Shown here one piece after another: positions 40,371 to 47,750 of a stretch of DNA of 50,800 bases. Position numbers and translations under genes: made by a program. Below the pieces are notes generated by a model. The model was given only the letters and a program-made list of their open reading frames with translations, searched no databases and was not told where the DNA came from. The stretch is from the NCBI GenBank assembly GCA_050251415.1, contig JBFWMT010000009.1, forward strand, positions 1 through 50,800. Reading direction: 5' to 3'. The DNA comes from UBA8514 sp050251415. GTDB lineage: Bacteria > Bacillota > Clostridia > Lachnospirales > Anaerotignaceae. The stretch's first letter is position 1, and the number at the start of each line of letters is the position of its first letter.

Positions 40371-41190
40371 ACAAAATAGCATTACGATAATCCACGGGAG
40401 ACAAGTAATCCAAGGCTCCGTGGATACGCTTTTTGTTAAACCAGTTGACATAATCAGCAAGTTCAATCCTGAGTTCATTTACGCTATTAAAAATCCTGTC
40501 AAATGCGAATTCTGTTTTGATGATTTTATATGTTGCTTCAGCGACTGCGTTATCATAAGGACAACCCTTATGGCTTAGGGAACGTTTTATGTTAAAAGCT
40601 GCGAGAACCTCGTCAATAAGCTTATTTTTAAACTCACTTCCTCTGTCCGTATGGAAAATTTGAACCTTTGACAGATTGATACTACTACTAAGAAAAGCAT
40701 CATAAACAAGCTCGGCTGTCTTGTTTGGACCAGCAGAGAAACCAATTATTTCCCGGTTGAACAGATTTATCAGCAAGCAGATGTAATGCCATTTATTCTT
40801 AACTCTGACGTATGTCAAGTCGCTTACAACAACTTCAAGATGATTTCTGTCATTAAACTCCTGGTTTACAACATTATTAACTATATCATTATTACAGTTG
40901 GCTTTATGTACTTTATACTGCTTTACAGTGTAATTTGAAACAAGGTTGTACTTTTTCATAATATCTCTGATTTTTCTTCTTGAAGCTATGATTTTTATCT
41001 TTCTGAGTTCAATTTTGATTTTCTTTGAACCATAGTTGTTACGGCTTTCCTTGAAGATTCTGATGACTTCATTTTCAAGTGTGCTATCAATATGCCTTGT
41101 CTTTTTTCTGTAGTAAACAAGGCTTCTTGGAATGTTTAATGACCTGCACATTGCACTGATACTGTACTTTGACTTGTTTGAAAGAATCAA
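40363..41190 (-). CDS. IS3-family transposase OrfB (integrase core)
   Basis: A 275-residue DDE transposase. The rve-domain motifs are VVSDLTYVRVKNKWHYICL (first Asp), IFHTDRGSEFKN (second Asp) and CPYDNAVAEATYKIIKTEF (Glu), with an N-terminal HTH_21 region (YGSKKIKIELRKI). It begins at TTG in the -1 frame relative to OrfA, overlapping its end; an AAAA just before the OrfA stop could allow a -1 frameshift to a fused OrfAB. Its stop codon is supplied by flanking target DNA, not by the IS. Confidence 0.92.
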   Translation of the reverse strand: MILSNKSKYSISAMCRSLNIPRSLVYYRKKTRHIDSTLENEVIRIFKESRNNYGSKKIKIELRKIKIIASRRKIRDIMKKYNLVSNYTVKQYKVHKANCNNDIVNNVVNQEFNDRNHLEVVVSDLTYVRVKNKWHYICLLINLFNREIIGFSAGPNKTAELVYDAFLSSSINLSKVQIFHTDRGSEFKNKLIDEVLAAFNIKRSLSHKGCPYDNAVAEATYKIIKTEFAFDRIFNSVNELRIELADYVNWFNKKRIHGALDYLSPVDYRNAILSK

Positions 41191-41535
41191 GTCTATTTTC
41201 GTGCCATTATCAGTGCTGCCTGCTTTAAAATATCATTTTCCATAAGTAATTGCTTGTTTTGTTTACGTAATAAGATAAGCTCATTTTCTTCATCTGTACG
41301 GTTATCTTTAGCCTTAAATGAGCCCGAACTTGAATAATCTTTAACCCATTTTGCGACAGTTGATTTTCCTATTCCGTATTCTTCTGCTATTTTACTGGCA
41401 GATTTACCATTCTCATAAAGTGATACTATTTGTTTCTTGAATTCTTCTGTGTAATTTTTAATTTTTCCTGGCATGATATTCTTCCCCTAACTTTTTTATT
41501 TTTTTATCATATCATGTCTAAATGTTTTCTGTCTA
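40368..41535 (-). mobile_element. IS3-family insertion sequence
   Basis: About 1168 bp bounded by imperfect inverted repeats starting TAGACAAAATAGCATTA on the left and, read from the right, TAGACAGAAAACATTTA. An ATT on each side (40365-40367 and 41536-41538) is a 3-bp target duplication, usual for IS3 elements. Both transposase frames are intact, so the copy may still be active. Confidence 0.88.
41193..41474 (-). CDS. IS3-family transposase OrfA (HTH)
   Basis: 93 residues: a helix-turn-helix of the IS3/IS911 OrfA type (YTEEFKKQIVSLYENGKSAS, IAEEYGIGKSTVAKWVKDY) followed by a leucine zipper (ENELILLRKQNKQLLMENDI). OrfA binds the inverted repeats and dimerises with OrfAB. It ends at a TAG preceded by CGAAAA, a possible -1 slippery site. 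Confidence 0.93.
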   Translation of the reverse strand: MPGKIKNYTEEFKKQIVSLYENGKSASKIAEEYGIGKSTVAKWVKDYSSSGSFKAKDNRTDEENELILLRKQNKQLLMENDILKQAALIMARK

Positions 41536-41623
41536 ATTTATTGTAGCCTATCCAAATACTCAAAAATTCAAAACTGTAAAAAATAACAAATTTGAACATG
41601 TAGGACAGAAAGGGGGCGATTAT

Positions 41624-42223
41624 ATGACAAATTTGAGTAGCCTGTATGCTTGCTATGTTTTATCAGCGTGTATTGCACTAATCACTCTGTTTAGTTCGTT
41701 TTTATTTAGATATAGAACGTTTAAAGAAACAAAAGCAGCAAATGTTGTGCATAACATGTCACGACTACAATATAAATATTATACGGCCTTAGCGAATGGT
41801 GAATTTTCGAAATATCCAGAAATTAAAAAGCAAATTGAAAAAACATTAAATGTTTATAGTGCAATCATAAAAAATAATGATTATAACTTTAAAGAAGTAC
41901 TAATTGTTAGGAAAAAGAAAGTAAACTACAAAGATATTATTATGAGTGAGTTATTTAAAGAATTTCATAAAATTTCAAAAACAACTGGGAGCCTAAACGA
42001 AATTATGAAATTAGATAACCAAATAAGAGAAGAACTAATGTTATTAAAAAAACCGATACAGTGTAGGCTTTGGCTAATCTTTCAAAATATGTTTTTACAT
42101 ATTTTAAGATTGATTGCGTGCGTTGCAGGGAAATTTGAAAACAAGCCGAAAAATCATATCCATAAACATATTAATGAAATAGATGAATATCGAGGTAATT
42201 TTTACGACGTTGCTCATGCATAA
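41624..42223 (+). CDS. 199-residue protein with N-terminal membrane anchor, unknown function
   Basis: A strong AAAGGGGG site precedes ATG. One membrane helix (about 8-30, YVLSACIALITLFSSFLF) is followed by a basic, mainly helical cytosolic domain with a weaker hydrophobic stretch near 150-168 (LWLIFQNMFLHILRLIACV). No catalytic motif is visible. It lies directly after the IS and is ended by its own terminator. It is one of several unrecognised small genes around the AcrIII-1-like gene. Confidence 0.6.
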   Translation: MTNLSSLYACYVLSACIALITLFSSFLFRYRTFKETKAANVVHNMSRLQYKYYTALANGEFSKYPEIKKQIEKTLNVYSAIIKNNDYNFKEVLIVRKKKVNYKDIIMSELFKEFHKISKTTGSLNEIMKLDNQIREELMLLKKPIQCRLWLIFQNMFLHILRLIACVAGKFENKPKNHIHKHINEIDEYRGNFYDVAHA

Positions 42224-42230
42224 CTTTTTA

Positions 42231-42256
42231 AACTCCGCAAACAGCGGAGTTTTTTA
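42231..42256 (+). terminator. intrinsic terminator
   Basis: AACTCCGC-AAACA-GCGGAGTT followed by TTTT, 8 bases after the stop codon of the membrane-anchored gene. Confidence 0.88.
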
Positions 42257-42427
42257 TTGTTTTGTTAAAACCACAGGTTCTACCTATGGGTAAAAAATCA
42301 ATCCCCTTGCAAGTATAAAACGAACTATTGTTAATTTTGACAATGGAATAGTATTCGATTTTGTAGTATTATAAAGTTTAAAATTAACAGTAGTTGTATC
42401 ATAGTGTATTAAAGGAGAATATAGTCT

Positions 42428-42760
42428 ATGGAAAAAAAATTACCTATCGGATTATTTAATGGTACAGTGGCTACAACAAATGGATTATACCGTATAAATG
42501 ATATAGATATTGACAACGCTAGAAGATACATAAAAGAAAATGGGTTCATATCGGCTATTGGGCATGAAGCTACAGCTGAAATCATGTCAGATATATTAGG
42601 ATTTAATATTTTAATGAATAGAATTCAATTCCATCAAGAAGTAGGGCAAGTTGCCATTGTTTTTAAATTAAATGTAAGGCCACCAGAAGGAGAGCTGTTA
42701 AATCGTGAAGAACTTGAATGTGTTGGGTATAGTTTGAAGATAATGGAAAGATTAGAATAG
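42428..42760 (+). CDS. DUF1874 / STIV-B116-like protein, probable cyclic-tetraadenylate ring nuclease (AcrIII-1/Crn2 family)
   Basis: 110 residues with AAAGGAG before ATG. NGFISAIGHEATAEIMSDIL is the signature of the DUF1874 family. The family member SIRV1 gp29 (AcrIII-1) degrades cA4, the alarm molecule of type III CRISPR systems, using His47 with conserved Arg66, Arg85 and Glu88. Here His46, Arg65 (in NRIQF), Arg84 and Glu87 (RPPEGE) fall at the same spacing. Length equals that of the family. There is no CRISPR or Csm/Cmr gene in the window, so this is more likely a mobile-element anti-CRISPR than a host Crn2. It is monocistronic, between two terminators. Activity is inferred from family, not proven. 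Confidence 0.85.
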   Translation: MEKKLPIGLFNGTVATTNGLYRINDIDIDNARRYIKENGFISAIGHEATAEIMSDILGFNILMNRIQFHQEVGQVAIVFKLNVRPPEGELLNREELECVGYSLKIMERLE

Positions 42761-42820
42761 TGGTACGTATAGAAGTTCGGATTTCGTTCAGTTTTAGTAA
42801 CGAAGAGAACTAATAACACA

Positions 42821-42856
42821 GCCCCTAAGGAGTAAAATCTCCTAGGGGCATTTTTT
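42821..42856 (+). terminator. intrinsic terminator after the DUF1874 gene
   Basis: GCCCCTAAGGAG pairs with CTCCTAGGGGC (one bulge) and is followed by ATTTTTT. Confidence 0.9.
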
Positions 42857-42911
42857 ATTAATATGCTAAATGCAATGGTATGATCATATTATGAAAAGAG
42901 GGGTGAAGATA

Positions 42912-43307
42912 ATGTATATAAGGATTATTGATCCGAATATTTCGATTTTTAATGGAGACACAAATGAATTTATTGGAAGCGCCAGATTTAACTTAACACC
43001 AGAATCAGAAAAGGATCTTCTGCAATTAGTTAATTACAATATCACGCCAAAGTCATTATTATTATTAAATTTAATTTTTTACCAGCAGTCAACCTATTTT
43101 GATCCGCCAACTTTAGACCAGCCAACTAATCGCAAAGGGATATTAAGAGCAATATTATTAAATGATTCTGGGGAGCAAGTACCAATAGAAATCCGTTTAA
43201 GATATGATGCAATAGCCAGAGGTAATCTTACAGGCATCCGTACCTTTTTTGAAAGCGCTGAGTACAATAATATAGCTGTAGATTCGATAGAAAGAATTTC
43301 ATACTAA
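42912..43307 (+). CDS. 131-residue hypothetical protein
   Basis: ATG 42912 has AGAGGGGTGA upstream. The protein is soluble, starts MYIRIIDPNISIFNGD and has a middle LLQLVNYNITPKSLLLLNLI and a C-terminal VPIEIRLRYDAIARGN. No motif is recognised, and there is no signal peptide or cysteine. It follows the DUF1874 gene with its own ribosome-binding site but after a strong terminator, so a separate promoter is needed. Function unknown. Confidence 0.55.
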   Translation: MYIRIIDPNISIFNGDTNEFIGSARFNLTPESEKDLLQLVNYNITPKSLLLLNLIFYQQSTYFDPPTLDQPTNRKGILRAILLNDSGEQVPIEIRLRYDAIARGNLTGIRTFFESAEYNNIAVDSIERISY

Positions 43308-43426
43308 TTTTTTTACATACCAATTAGTTTGCGTACTTTGTTGTAAGCCGTACCCCTTTGGATTGACGGAGGGGATTGTTTTTTAGAAATCATAATGAAA
43401 AAACCGCTTGTGTTGCTTTGTGCTAT

Positions 43427-43460
43427 AAAAAGTGGATGGTCAACTATGAAGACCATCCAC
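43427..43460 (-). terminator. terminator of the copper-amine-oxidase-domain gene
   Basis: GTGGATGGTC and GACCATCCAC form a perfect 10-bp stem with a 9-base loop; on the minus strand it is followed by TTTTT. Confidence 0.82.
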
Positions 43461-43517
43461 GAACAAAGTTTTATTATTCTGTTTTACTGGAATGTTTAAC
43501 TATGTGGGTAGTTATAA

Positions 43518-44558
43518 TTAATTTTCCGATGGAACTTCAGAAGTTATAGATGCAGAAAAAGTACTATTTGAAGTCGTGTCCTGGGTTGTATTGATGGCAG
43601 TGTTGTCCTGGATAGCCTCATCAATATCAATCATTTCATTTTCTTCATCCCAAGTTACATCGAAGTCAAGTGCTTCAGATAAGAATCGAAGAGGGAGATA
43701 TGTTCTGCCACAAGTCACTTCAACGGGGTTGCTAATTTCAACAGGAGCTCCATTTATTAGAACAGTAGTGCTATTACCAGTAATTTCAACTACGGTGTCA
43801 TCTTTGGTAATGGTAACTGTATTTGTATCTTCATTCCATATTACTTCAGCGCCAAGTTCCTCGGAAATAGCTCTAAGGGGAACCAATGTAACGCCGCCCT
43901 TTATATAGGCAGGGGCATCGAATTTGATTATATTGTTATTTACAGTTACGCACCCAGCATCTAAAATATTAGCATCCTCATAAATCTGTGCAATTAGTTC
44001 CGATGCATTATTAAATTGGTCAAGCTCTGTTTCTGAATACATGGTTTTCACTACCATATATCGTTGGTTAATGGTTTCCTTAATTTGTGACTGAATTTCT
44101 TTTGCTTGTTCATTCAGCTCATTAATACTAGCTAAGAGAGCCTCGGCTTGCACTGTATCGCCAGAAGCTAAGAGAGCCTCATATTGGGCTTCAAGAGCTT
44201 CTTTCTGCTGATTTAAGGAACTTTTCTCTTGCTGTAATTCCTTCTTTTTCTCTGTTAGCTCAGTTTTAAATTGCTTTTTATTAGTTTCCTGTTTTTCTTG
44301 CTTATTTAAAGTTTCGTTACTTTCACTAATTGTTTCTTCTGTATCTACGATGGAATCGGGTATATCTGATGAGTCATCTGAGATTTCTTTTGTATTCTTA
44401 GACTCCTTAGAGTCGGAGTCAGAAGATTTTGTTTCGGAATTATTGTTACTGCTGTTACTGTTACTGCTTTTTTTCGAATTTCCTTTTGCCGACACGGACA
44501 TAACCATTACGGATTGTGCCATAATTATTACCAAAAATAATGTTAATAACTTTTTCAT
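43518..44558 (-). CDS. secreted coiled-coil protein with copper amine oxidase-type domain, c-di-GMP controlled
   Basis: 346 residues. A signal peptide (MKKLLTLFLVIIMAQSVMVM, cleavage near SAKG) is followed by a Ser/Asn/Asp-rich low-complexity stretch (~25-65), a long coiled coil (~80-165, rich in Gln, Glu, Lys) and two copies of the copper amine oxidase N-terminal-like motif (GGVTLVPLRAISEELGAEVI and RTYLPLRFLSEALDFDVTW, ~200-310). The tail is Thr/Ser/Asn-rich. No sortase signal. The domain is a cell-wall-associated module in Clostridia and not an oxidase. Control by a c-di-GMP-I riboswitch suggests a role in the surface or sessile state. Confidence 0.82.
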   Translation of the reverse strand: MKKLLTLFLVIIMAQSVMVMSVSAKGNSKKSSNSNSSNNNSETKSSDSDSKESKNTKEISDDSSDIPDSIVDTEETISESNETLNKQEKQETNKKQFKTELTEKKKELQQEKSSLNQQKEALEAQYEALLASGDTVQAEALLASINELNEQAKEIQSQIKETINQRYMVVKTMYSETELDQFNNASELIAQIYEDANILDAGCVTVNNNIIKFDAPAYIKGGVTLVPLRAISEELGAEVIWNEDTNTVTITKDDTVVEITGNSTTVLINGAPVEISNPVEVTCGRTYLPLRFLSEALDFDVTWDEENEMIDIDEAIQDNTAINTTQDTTSNSTFSASITSEVPSEN

Positions 44559-44578
44559 GTTTTACCTTCCCTTCTAAT

Positions 44579-44608
44579 AAAAAAACTGCATGCCAAATTG
44601 GCACACAG
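44579..44608 (-). terminator. terminator of the c-di-GMP riboswitch
   Basis: On the minus strand CTGTGTGCCAA pairs with TTGGCATGCAG (wobbles) and is followed by seven T, about 20 bases before the ATG. Confidence 0.8.
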
Positions 44609-44629
44609 CTATTTATTCTGTGACCTCTT

Positions 44630-44702
44630 AGGCAACCCGGCTATCATAGCATAATGCCTTAGACCCGTGGCTTTGCGTCCTTGACTTTAATCAAGTTTGC
44701 TA
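44630..44702 (-). ncRNA. cyclic di-GMP-I (GEMM) riboswitch
   Basis: On the minus strand GCAAAC, a CTTGAT-TAAA-GTCAAG hairpin, GGACGCAAAGCCAC, GGGTCTAAGG and GATAGCCGGGTTGCC match, in order, the GEMM-I aptamer (compare the class pattern GGACGCAAAGCC ... CCUAA ... GGUAGCGGGGUUACC). A terminator follows between aptamer and gene, so c-di-GMP should switch transcription of the secreted protein gene. Confidence 0.92.
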
Positions 44703-44725
44703 GTATCTGAGATATCTCTAATGCT

Positions 44726-44754
44726 AGTATAAATTAATATAATCTGTATGTCAA
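44726..44754 (-). promoter_or_regulatory. promoter of the c-di-GMP riboswitch transcript
   Basis: On the minus strand TTGACA, 17 bases, TATACT, just upstream of the aptamer. Confidence 0.85.
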
Positions 44755-44795
44755 TATTTTCAACAAAATACGTTATATTGTTGAATAAATATTTT

Positions 44796-44830
44796 CCACA
44801 CAAAACATAGAGGGATTAATGCCCTCTATG
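44796..44830 (-). terminator. terminator overlapping the end of yjdF
   Basis: ACATAGAGGG and CCCTCTATGT form a 10-bp stem that includes the last codons and stop of yjdF; TTTTGTGTGG follows on the minus strand. Confidence 0.7.
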
Positions 44831-45235
44831 TTTGTTCTTGCGTTTTTCTTGGTTTAATTCAAATTTACGTTGTTTTTCGTCTTCACGTTGTTTACGTGAG
44901 CGAACCTTGCGTTCCAATTTTCCTTGTTCGTGCTGAAGCTTTAACGCCTGCTGTGCTTTTGTTCCAACCCCTTTGTTGTGTAGCTGCTTTTTTACTTCAC
45001 GCTGCATTCTTTTAGGATTTATACGTTTATCAGCAATTGTTTCGCTTTCTACAGATGGACTAAATCTAAGCCACTTCCATTTTTCCATTATAAACTCATA
45101 TACATCACAGTCCTTGGGCTCGGCACCAAACGTAATTTTGGCAACTACATATCCGCAGTCATCCTCACGCTCGTAAATGCCAACCCAAAATGGTTCATTA
45201 AAAAAAATAGTTAGCTTTGATACAGTCTTTTCCAT
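44816..45235 (-). CDS. yjdF: YjdF-family protein (DUF2992)
   Basis: 139 residues. The N-terminal half (SKLTIFFNEPFWVGIYERED, ITFGAEPKDCDVYEFIME and LRFSP) is the YjdF signature, and the C-terminal half is a basic helical tail (KLERKVRSRKQREDEKQRK). The family is found in Bacillota next to the yjdF RNA motif, a riboswitch class that responds to azaaromatic compounds; the protein's own activity is not established. AAGGAGG lies 7 bases before ATG, right after the riboswitch. Confidence 0.92.
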   Translation of the reverse strand: MEKTVSKLTIFFNEPFWVGIYEREDDCGYVVAKITFGAEPKDCDVYEFIMEKWKWLRFSPSVESETIADKRINPKRMQREVKKQLHNKGVGTKAQQALKLQHEQGKLERKVRSRKQREDEKQRKFELNQEKRKNKHRGH

Positions 45236-45260
45236 AATAATTCCTCCTTATAATTTACAC

Positions 45261-45349
45261 TACAAAGAAGGGACAACCAAAGGAGGCAGGTTACTGACAG
45301 CTTTCGCTGCGTCCGGACTACCAACCGGAACTGTGTTTTTATCTTTGTA
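45261..45349 (-). ncRNA. yjdF-motif RNA (azaaromatic-responsive riboswitch class)
   Basis: On the minus strand an outer stem TACAAAG/CTTTGTA encloses ACAGTTCCGGTTGGTAG, a CCGG stem, the GNRA hairpin CAGC-GAAA-GCTG, GTCAGTAACCTGCC and TTTGGTTGTCCC. This layout and position directly upstream of the yjdF ribosome-binding site agree with the yjdF motif. No terminator lies between it and the gene, so translational control is likely. The 334-base gap 45236-45569 holds this element and the divergent rhodanese promoter. Confidence 0.8.
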
Positions 45350-45464
45350 TTTTACAACTTAACAGGCATTTAGATAAATCCAAATGTTTGTTATTAATAA
45401 AGTATATATCAATTATTTAAATTATTCAATCCACAAAAGAATAGTCGATATATGTATAATACCG

Positions 45465-45505
45465 TGTGATATTGTCACAGATAATAATTTAAATTTTGTT
45501 ATAAT
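45465..45505 (+). promoter_or_regulatory. CRP/FNR-like palindrome and -10 of the rhodanese promoter
   Basis: TGTGA-TATTG-TCACA (45465-45479) lies so that its centre is about 41 bp before the start predicted from TATAAT (45500-45505). There is no -35 at the correct spacing. The same arrangement recurs at 47649. Confidence 0.65.
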
Positions 45506-45569
45506 GGGAAACATAGATAAATGAAAATAATTTAAAAACGAAATACAATAAATTATAGGAGGAAAAAAT

Positions 45570-45890
45570 ATGTTTAATTTCTTAAAAAAAGACAAAGGCG
45601 AAGTTATTAATATAAATGATATGGATAGTCTTATTGGAACAGTGGAATTAATTGATATTAGAGAACCTTTTGAATATAAATTCGGTAGTTTAAAAACAGC
45701 TAAAAATATTCCAATGGGAAATTTATTAAATGCACCCAATAAATATTTAATTAAGGATAAGACGTATTATATCATGTGCCAGTCGGGTGCAAGAAGTTCA
45801 ATGGCTGCAAGAGTACTTACAAAACAAGGATATAATATTATTGATGTTGCAGGTGGTATTGGTTCTTATGTAGGAACAAACAGAAAATAA
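45570..45890 (+). CDS. single-domain rhodanese-like sulfurtransferase
   Basis: 106 residues with AGGAGG before ATG. The active-site loop is MCQSGARS with Cys70, which would carry a persulfide. The conserved DIREPFEYKFGSLKTAKNIP stretch is typical of the family. It probably transfers sulfane sulfur in concert with the CoA-disulfide reductase-rhodanese fusion encoded 27 bases downstream in the same operon. No signal peptide, so cytosolic. Confidence 0.92.
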   Translation: MFNFLKKDKGEVININDMDSLIGTVELIDIREPFEYKFGSLKTAKNIPMGNLLNAPNKYLIKDKTYYIMCQSGARSSMAARVLTKQGYNIIDVAGGIGSYVGTNRK

Positions 45891-45917
45891 AGTATTTAAA
45901 CTAAGGAGGAATATATT

Positions 45918-47618
45918 ATGGGTAAAAAGATATTGATTATTGGTGGAGTTGCTGGTGGGGCATCATCGGCTGCCAGGCTTAGAAGAAATAGCGAAGAAGA
46001 TAATATTATTATGTTTGAAAAAGGGCCGCATGTTTCATTTTCAAATTGTTCTCTGCCTTACCACTTAAGTGGAGTAATTAAGGAAGCTGAAGATTTGGTT
46101 TTAATGAGTCCTGAGCTATTTTTAAAACAATATAACATAGATGCAAGGGTCAATAGCGAAGTGATTTCAATTGATAGAAAAAATAAATGTGTTACAGTTA
46201 AGAGAACTGATTCAGGTGAAAACTATACTGAAAAGTACGATAAATTGATATTATCCCCTGGGGCTTCTCCAATTTTGCCCAAAATTCCAGGGATTGAAAA
46301 CGCAAATATTTTTACAGTTAGAAATGTTGTGGATATTGATAAGCTAAACCAATTTATAAAACGAATTGATACGAAAGAGGTAACCGTTATTGGCGGAGGA
46401 TTTGTTGGGGTTGAGGTTGCGGAGAATCTATGTGAATCTGGTTACGACGTATCCCTTATTGAGGCAGGCAACCAGATATTAAGACCCTTTGACTATGATA
46501 TGGTTCAAATATTCCATAAAGTGTTGCTTGACCATAATGTAAACTTAATTCTTGGGGATAAAGTTGAAAAGTTTGAAGAAAATAAAGTGGTATTAGGTTC
46601 TGGCAAAAAGGTTAATGCAAGTGCTGTTGTGATGGCAATAGGTGTAGCACCTGAAACATATCTTGCAAAAGAGGCTGGATTGGAAATTGGTGAAACAGGT
46701 GCAATTAAGGTGGATAAAAATTATCAGACAAGTGATGCTGATATTTATGCAGTAGGGGATGCGATTGAAGTTTATCATGCGTTAACCCATTCCATGACTA
46801 AATTATCTTTAGCAGGGCCAGCTTTAAAGCAAGCAAGGTCAGTTGCAGACCATATTAACAATAAAACCACACAAAATAAAGGGTATATTGGCTCATCAGC
46901 AATAAAAGTATTTGAATACAATGGTGCTGCAACCGGATTAAATGAAGCACTAATTGAAGTAAATAATATGAAAATTAAGTACGATATTGTGCGCACTATT
47001 CTTTCGGATAAGGTTGGAATTATGGCTGATGCCTCTCCAATGAATTTCAAACTGCTATTTGAAGTTCCATCAGGTAAAATTTTAGGAGCACAGGCAATTG
47101 GCAAAGGTGATGTTACAAAAAGAGTTGATATTATTGCAACGGTTATAAAGTTTGGTGGAACTGTTGAGGACTTAAAAGACCTGGAACTGTGCTATGCGCC
47201 TCCATTTTCAACTGCAAAGGATATTGTTAATTATGCTGGATATGTTGGGTCTAATCTTTTAAATGGTGATTATAAGCAGGTAAATGTGGACAAGGTAAGG
47301 GAACTGGTGGAAAATGGCAACATTATTATTGATGTTAGAGAGCAACTAGAATATGAAAAAGGGCATATTAAAGGAGCAACAAATATTCCGCTAAGTGAAC
47401 TTAGGGAAAGAATAAAGGAAATTCCAAAGGACAAACCTGTATATCTTCATTGCAGGTCAGGTCAAAGAAGCTATAATGCAGTTTTGGCACTTCAAAATGC
47501 AGGTTACAAAAATGTATATAACATAACAGGAAGCTTTCTGGGATTATCTTTTTATGAATACTTTAATAACAAGTCAATGAAAAAAGATAGTATTGTAACA
47601 GAATATAATTTCATGTAA
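45918..47618 (+). CDS. CoA-disulfide/polysulfide reductase fused to a C-terminal rhodanese
   Basis: 566 residues. Residues 1-445 are a FAD/NAD(P)H-dependent oxidoreductase of the CoADR/NADH-oxidase group: FAD loop IIGGVAGGASSAARLRR, redox Cys44 in SFSNCSLPYHLSG, NAD(P)-binding VIGGGFVGVEVAE, and a late YAVGDAIEV. Residues ~465-555 are a rhodanese domain with Cys512 in HCRSGQRS. Such CoADR-RHD proteins reduce CoA persulfides or polysulfides and some CoA disulfides. The preceding free-standing rhodanese and following thioredoxin support a role in sulfane-sulfur or disulfide stress. AGGAGG lies before ATG. Confidence 0.92.
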   Translation: MGKKILIIGGVAGGASSAARLRRNSEEDNIIMFEKGPHVSFSNCSLPYHLSGVIKEAEDLVLMSPELFLKQYNIDARVNSEVISIDRKNKCVTVKRTDSGENYTEKYDKLILSPGASPILPKIPGIENANIFTVRNVVDIDKLNQFIKRIDTKEVTVIGGGFVGVEVAENLCESGYDVSLIEAGNQILRPFDYDMVQIFHKVLLDHNVNLILGDKVEKFEENKVVLGSGKKVNASAVVMAIGVAPETYLAKEAGLEIGETGAIKVDKNYQTSDADIYAVGDAIEVYHALTHSMTKLSLAGPALKQARSVADHINNKTTQNKGYIGSSAIKVFEYNGAATGLNEALIEVNNMKIKYDIVRTILSDKVGIMADASPMNFKLLFEVPSGKILGAQAIGKGDVTKRVDIIATVIKFGGTVEDLKDLELCYAPPFSTAKDIVNYAGYVGSNLLNGDYKQVNVDKVRELVENGNIIIDVREQLEYEKGHIKGATNIPLSELRERIKEIPKDKPVYLHCRSGQRSYNAVLALQNAGYKNVYNITGSFLGLSFYEYFNNKSMKKDSIVTEYNFM

Positions 47619-47648
47619 TAAGAAATTTGTATGTAATTAAGCCATATG

Positions 47649-47690
47649 TGTGACATCGTCACATACTAAGATGATAAAAATGACTATAAT
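47649..47690 (+). promoter_or_regulatory. CRP/FNR-like palindrome and -10 of the thioredoxin promoter
   Basis: TGTGA-CATCG-TCACA (47649-47663) with TATAAT at 47685-47690; the palindrome centre is about 41 bp before the predicted start, the same as at 45465. No separate -35 is visible. Confidence 0.65.
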
Positions 47691-47750
47691 AAACCATAGA
47701 AATGAATTAAAAGTAAGTTCAGCATTTCAATTATGAAAGGAGAATATATT

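Noticed and set aside
44350..44577. Plus-strand frame rich in Leu opposite the secreted coiled-coil gene
   Set aside because: It is the antisense of the Ser/Asn-rich low-complexity region (AGT/AAC repeats), which creates artificial Leu codons.
45465..45479. Reading the TGTGA palindrome as a canonical E. coli-type CRP site or as a Rex site
   Set aside because: The half-sites are spaced by 5, not 6, and the sequence lacks TTGTTAA/TTAACAA halves; a related but different CRP/FNR-family protein is more likely.
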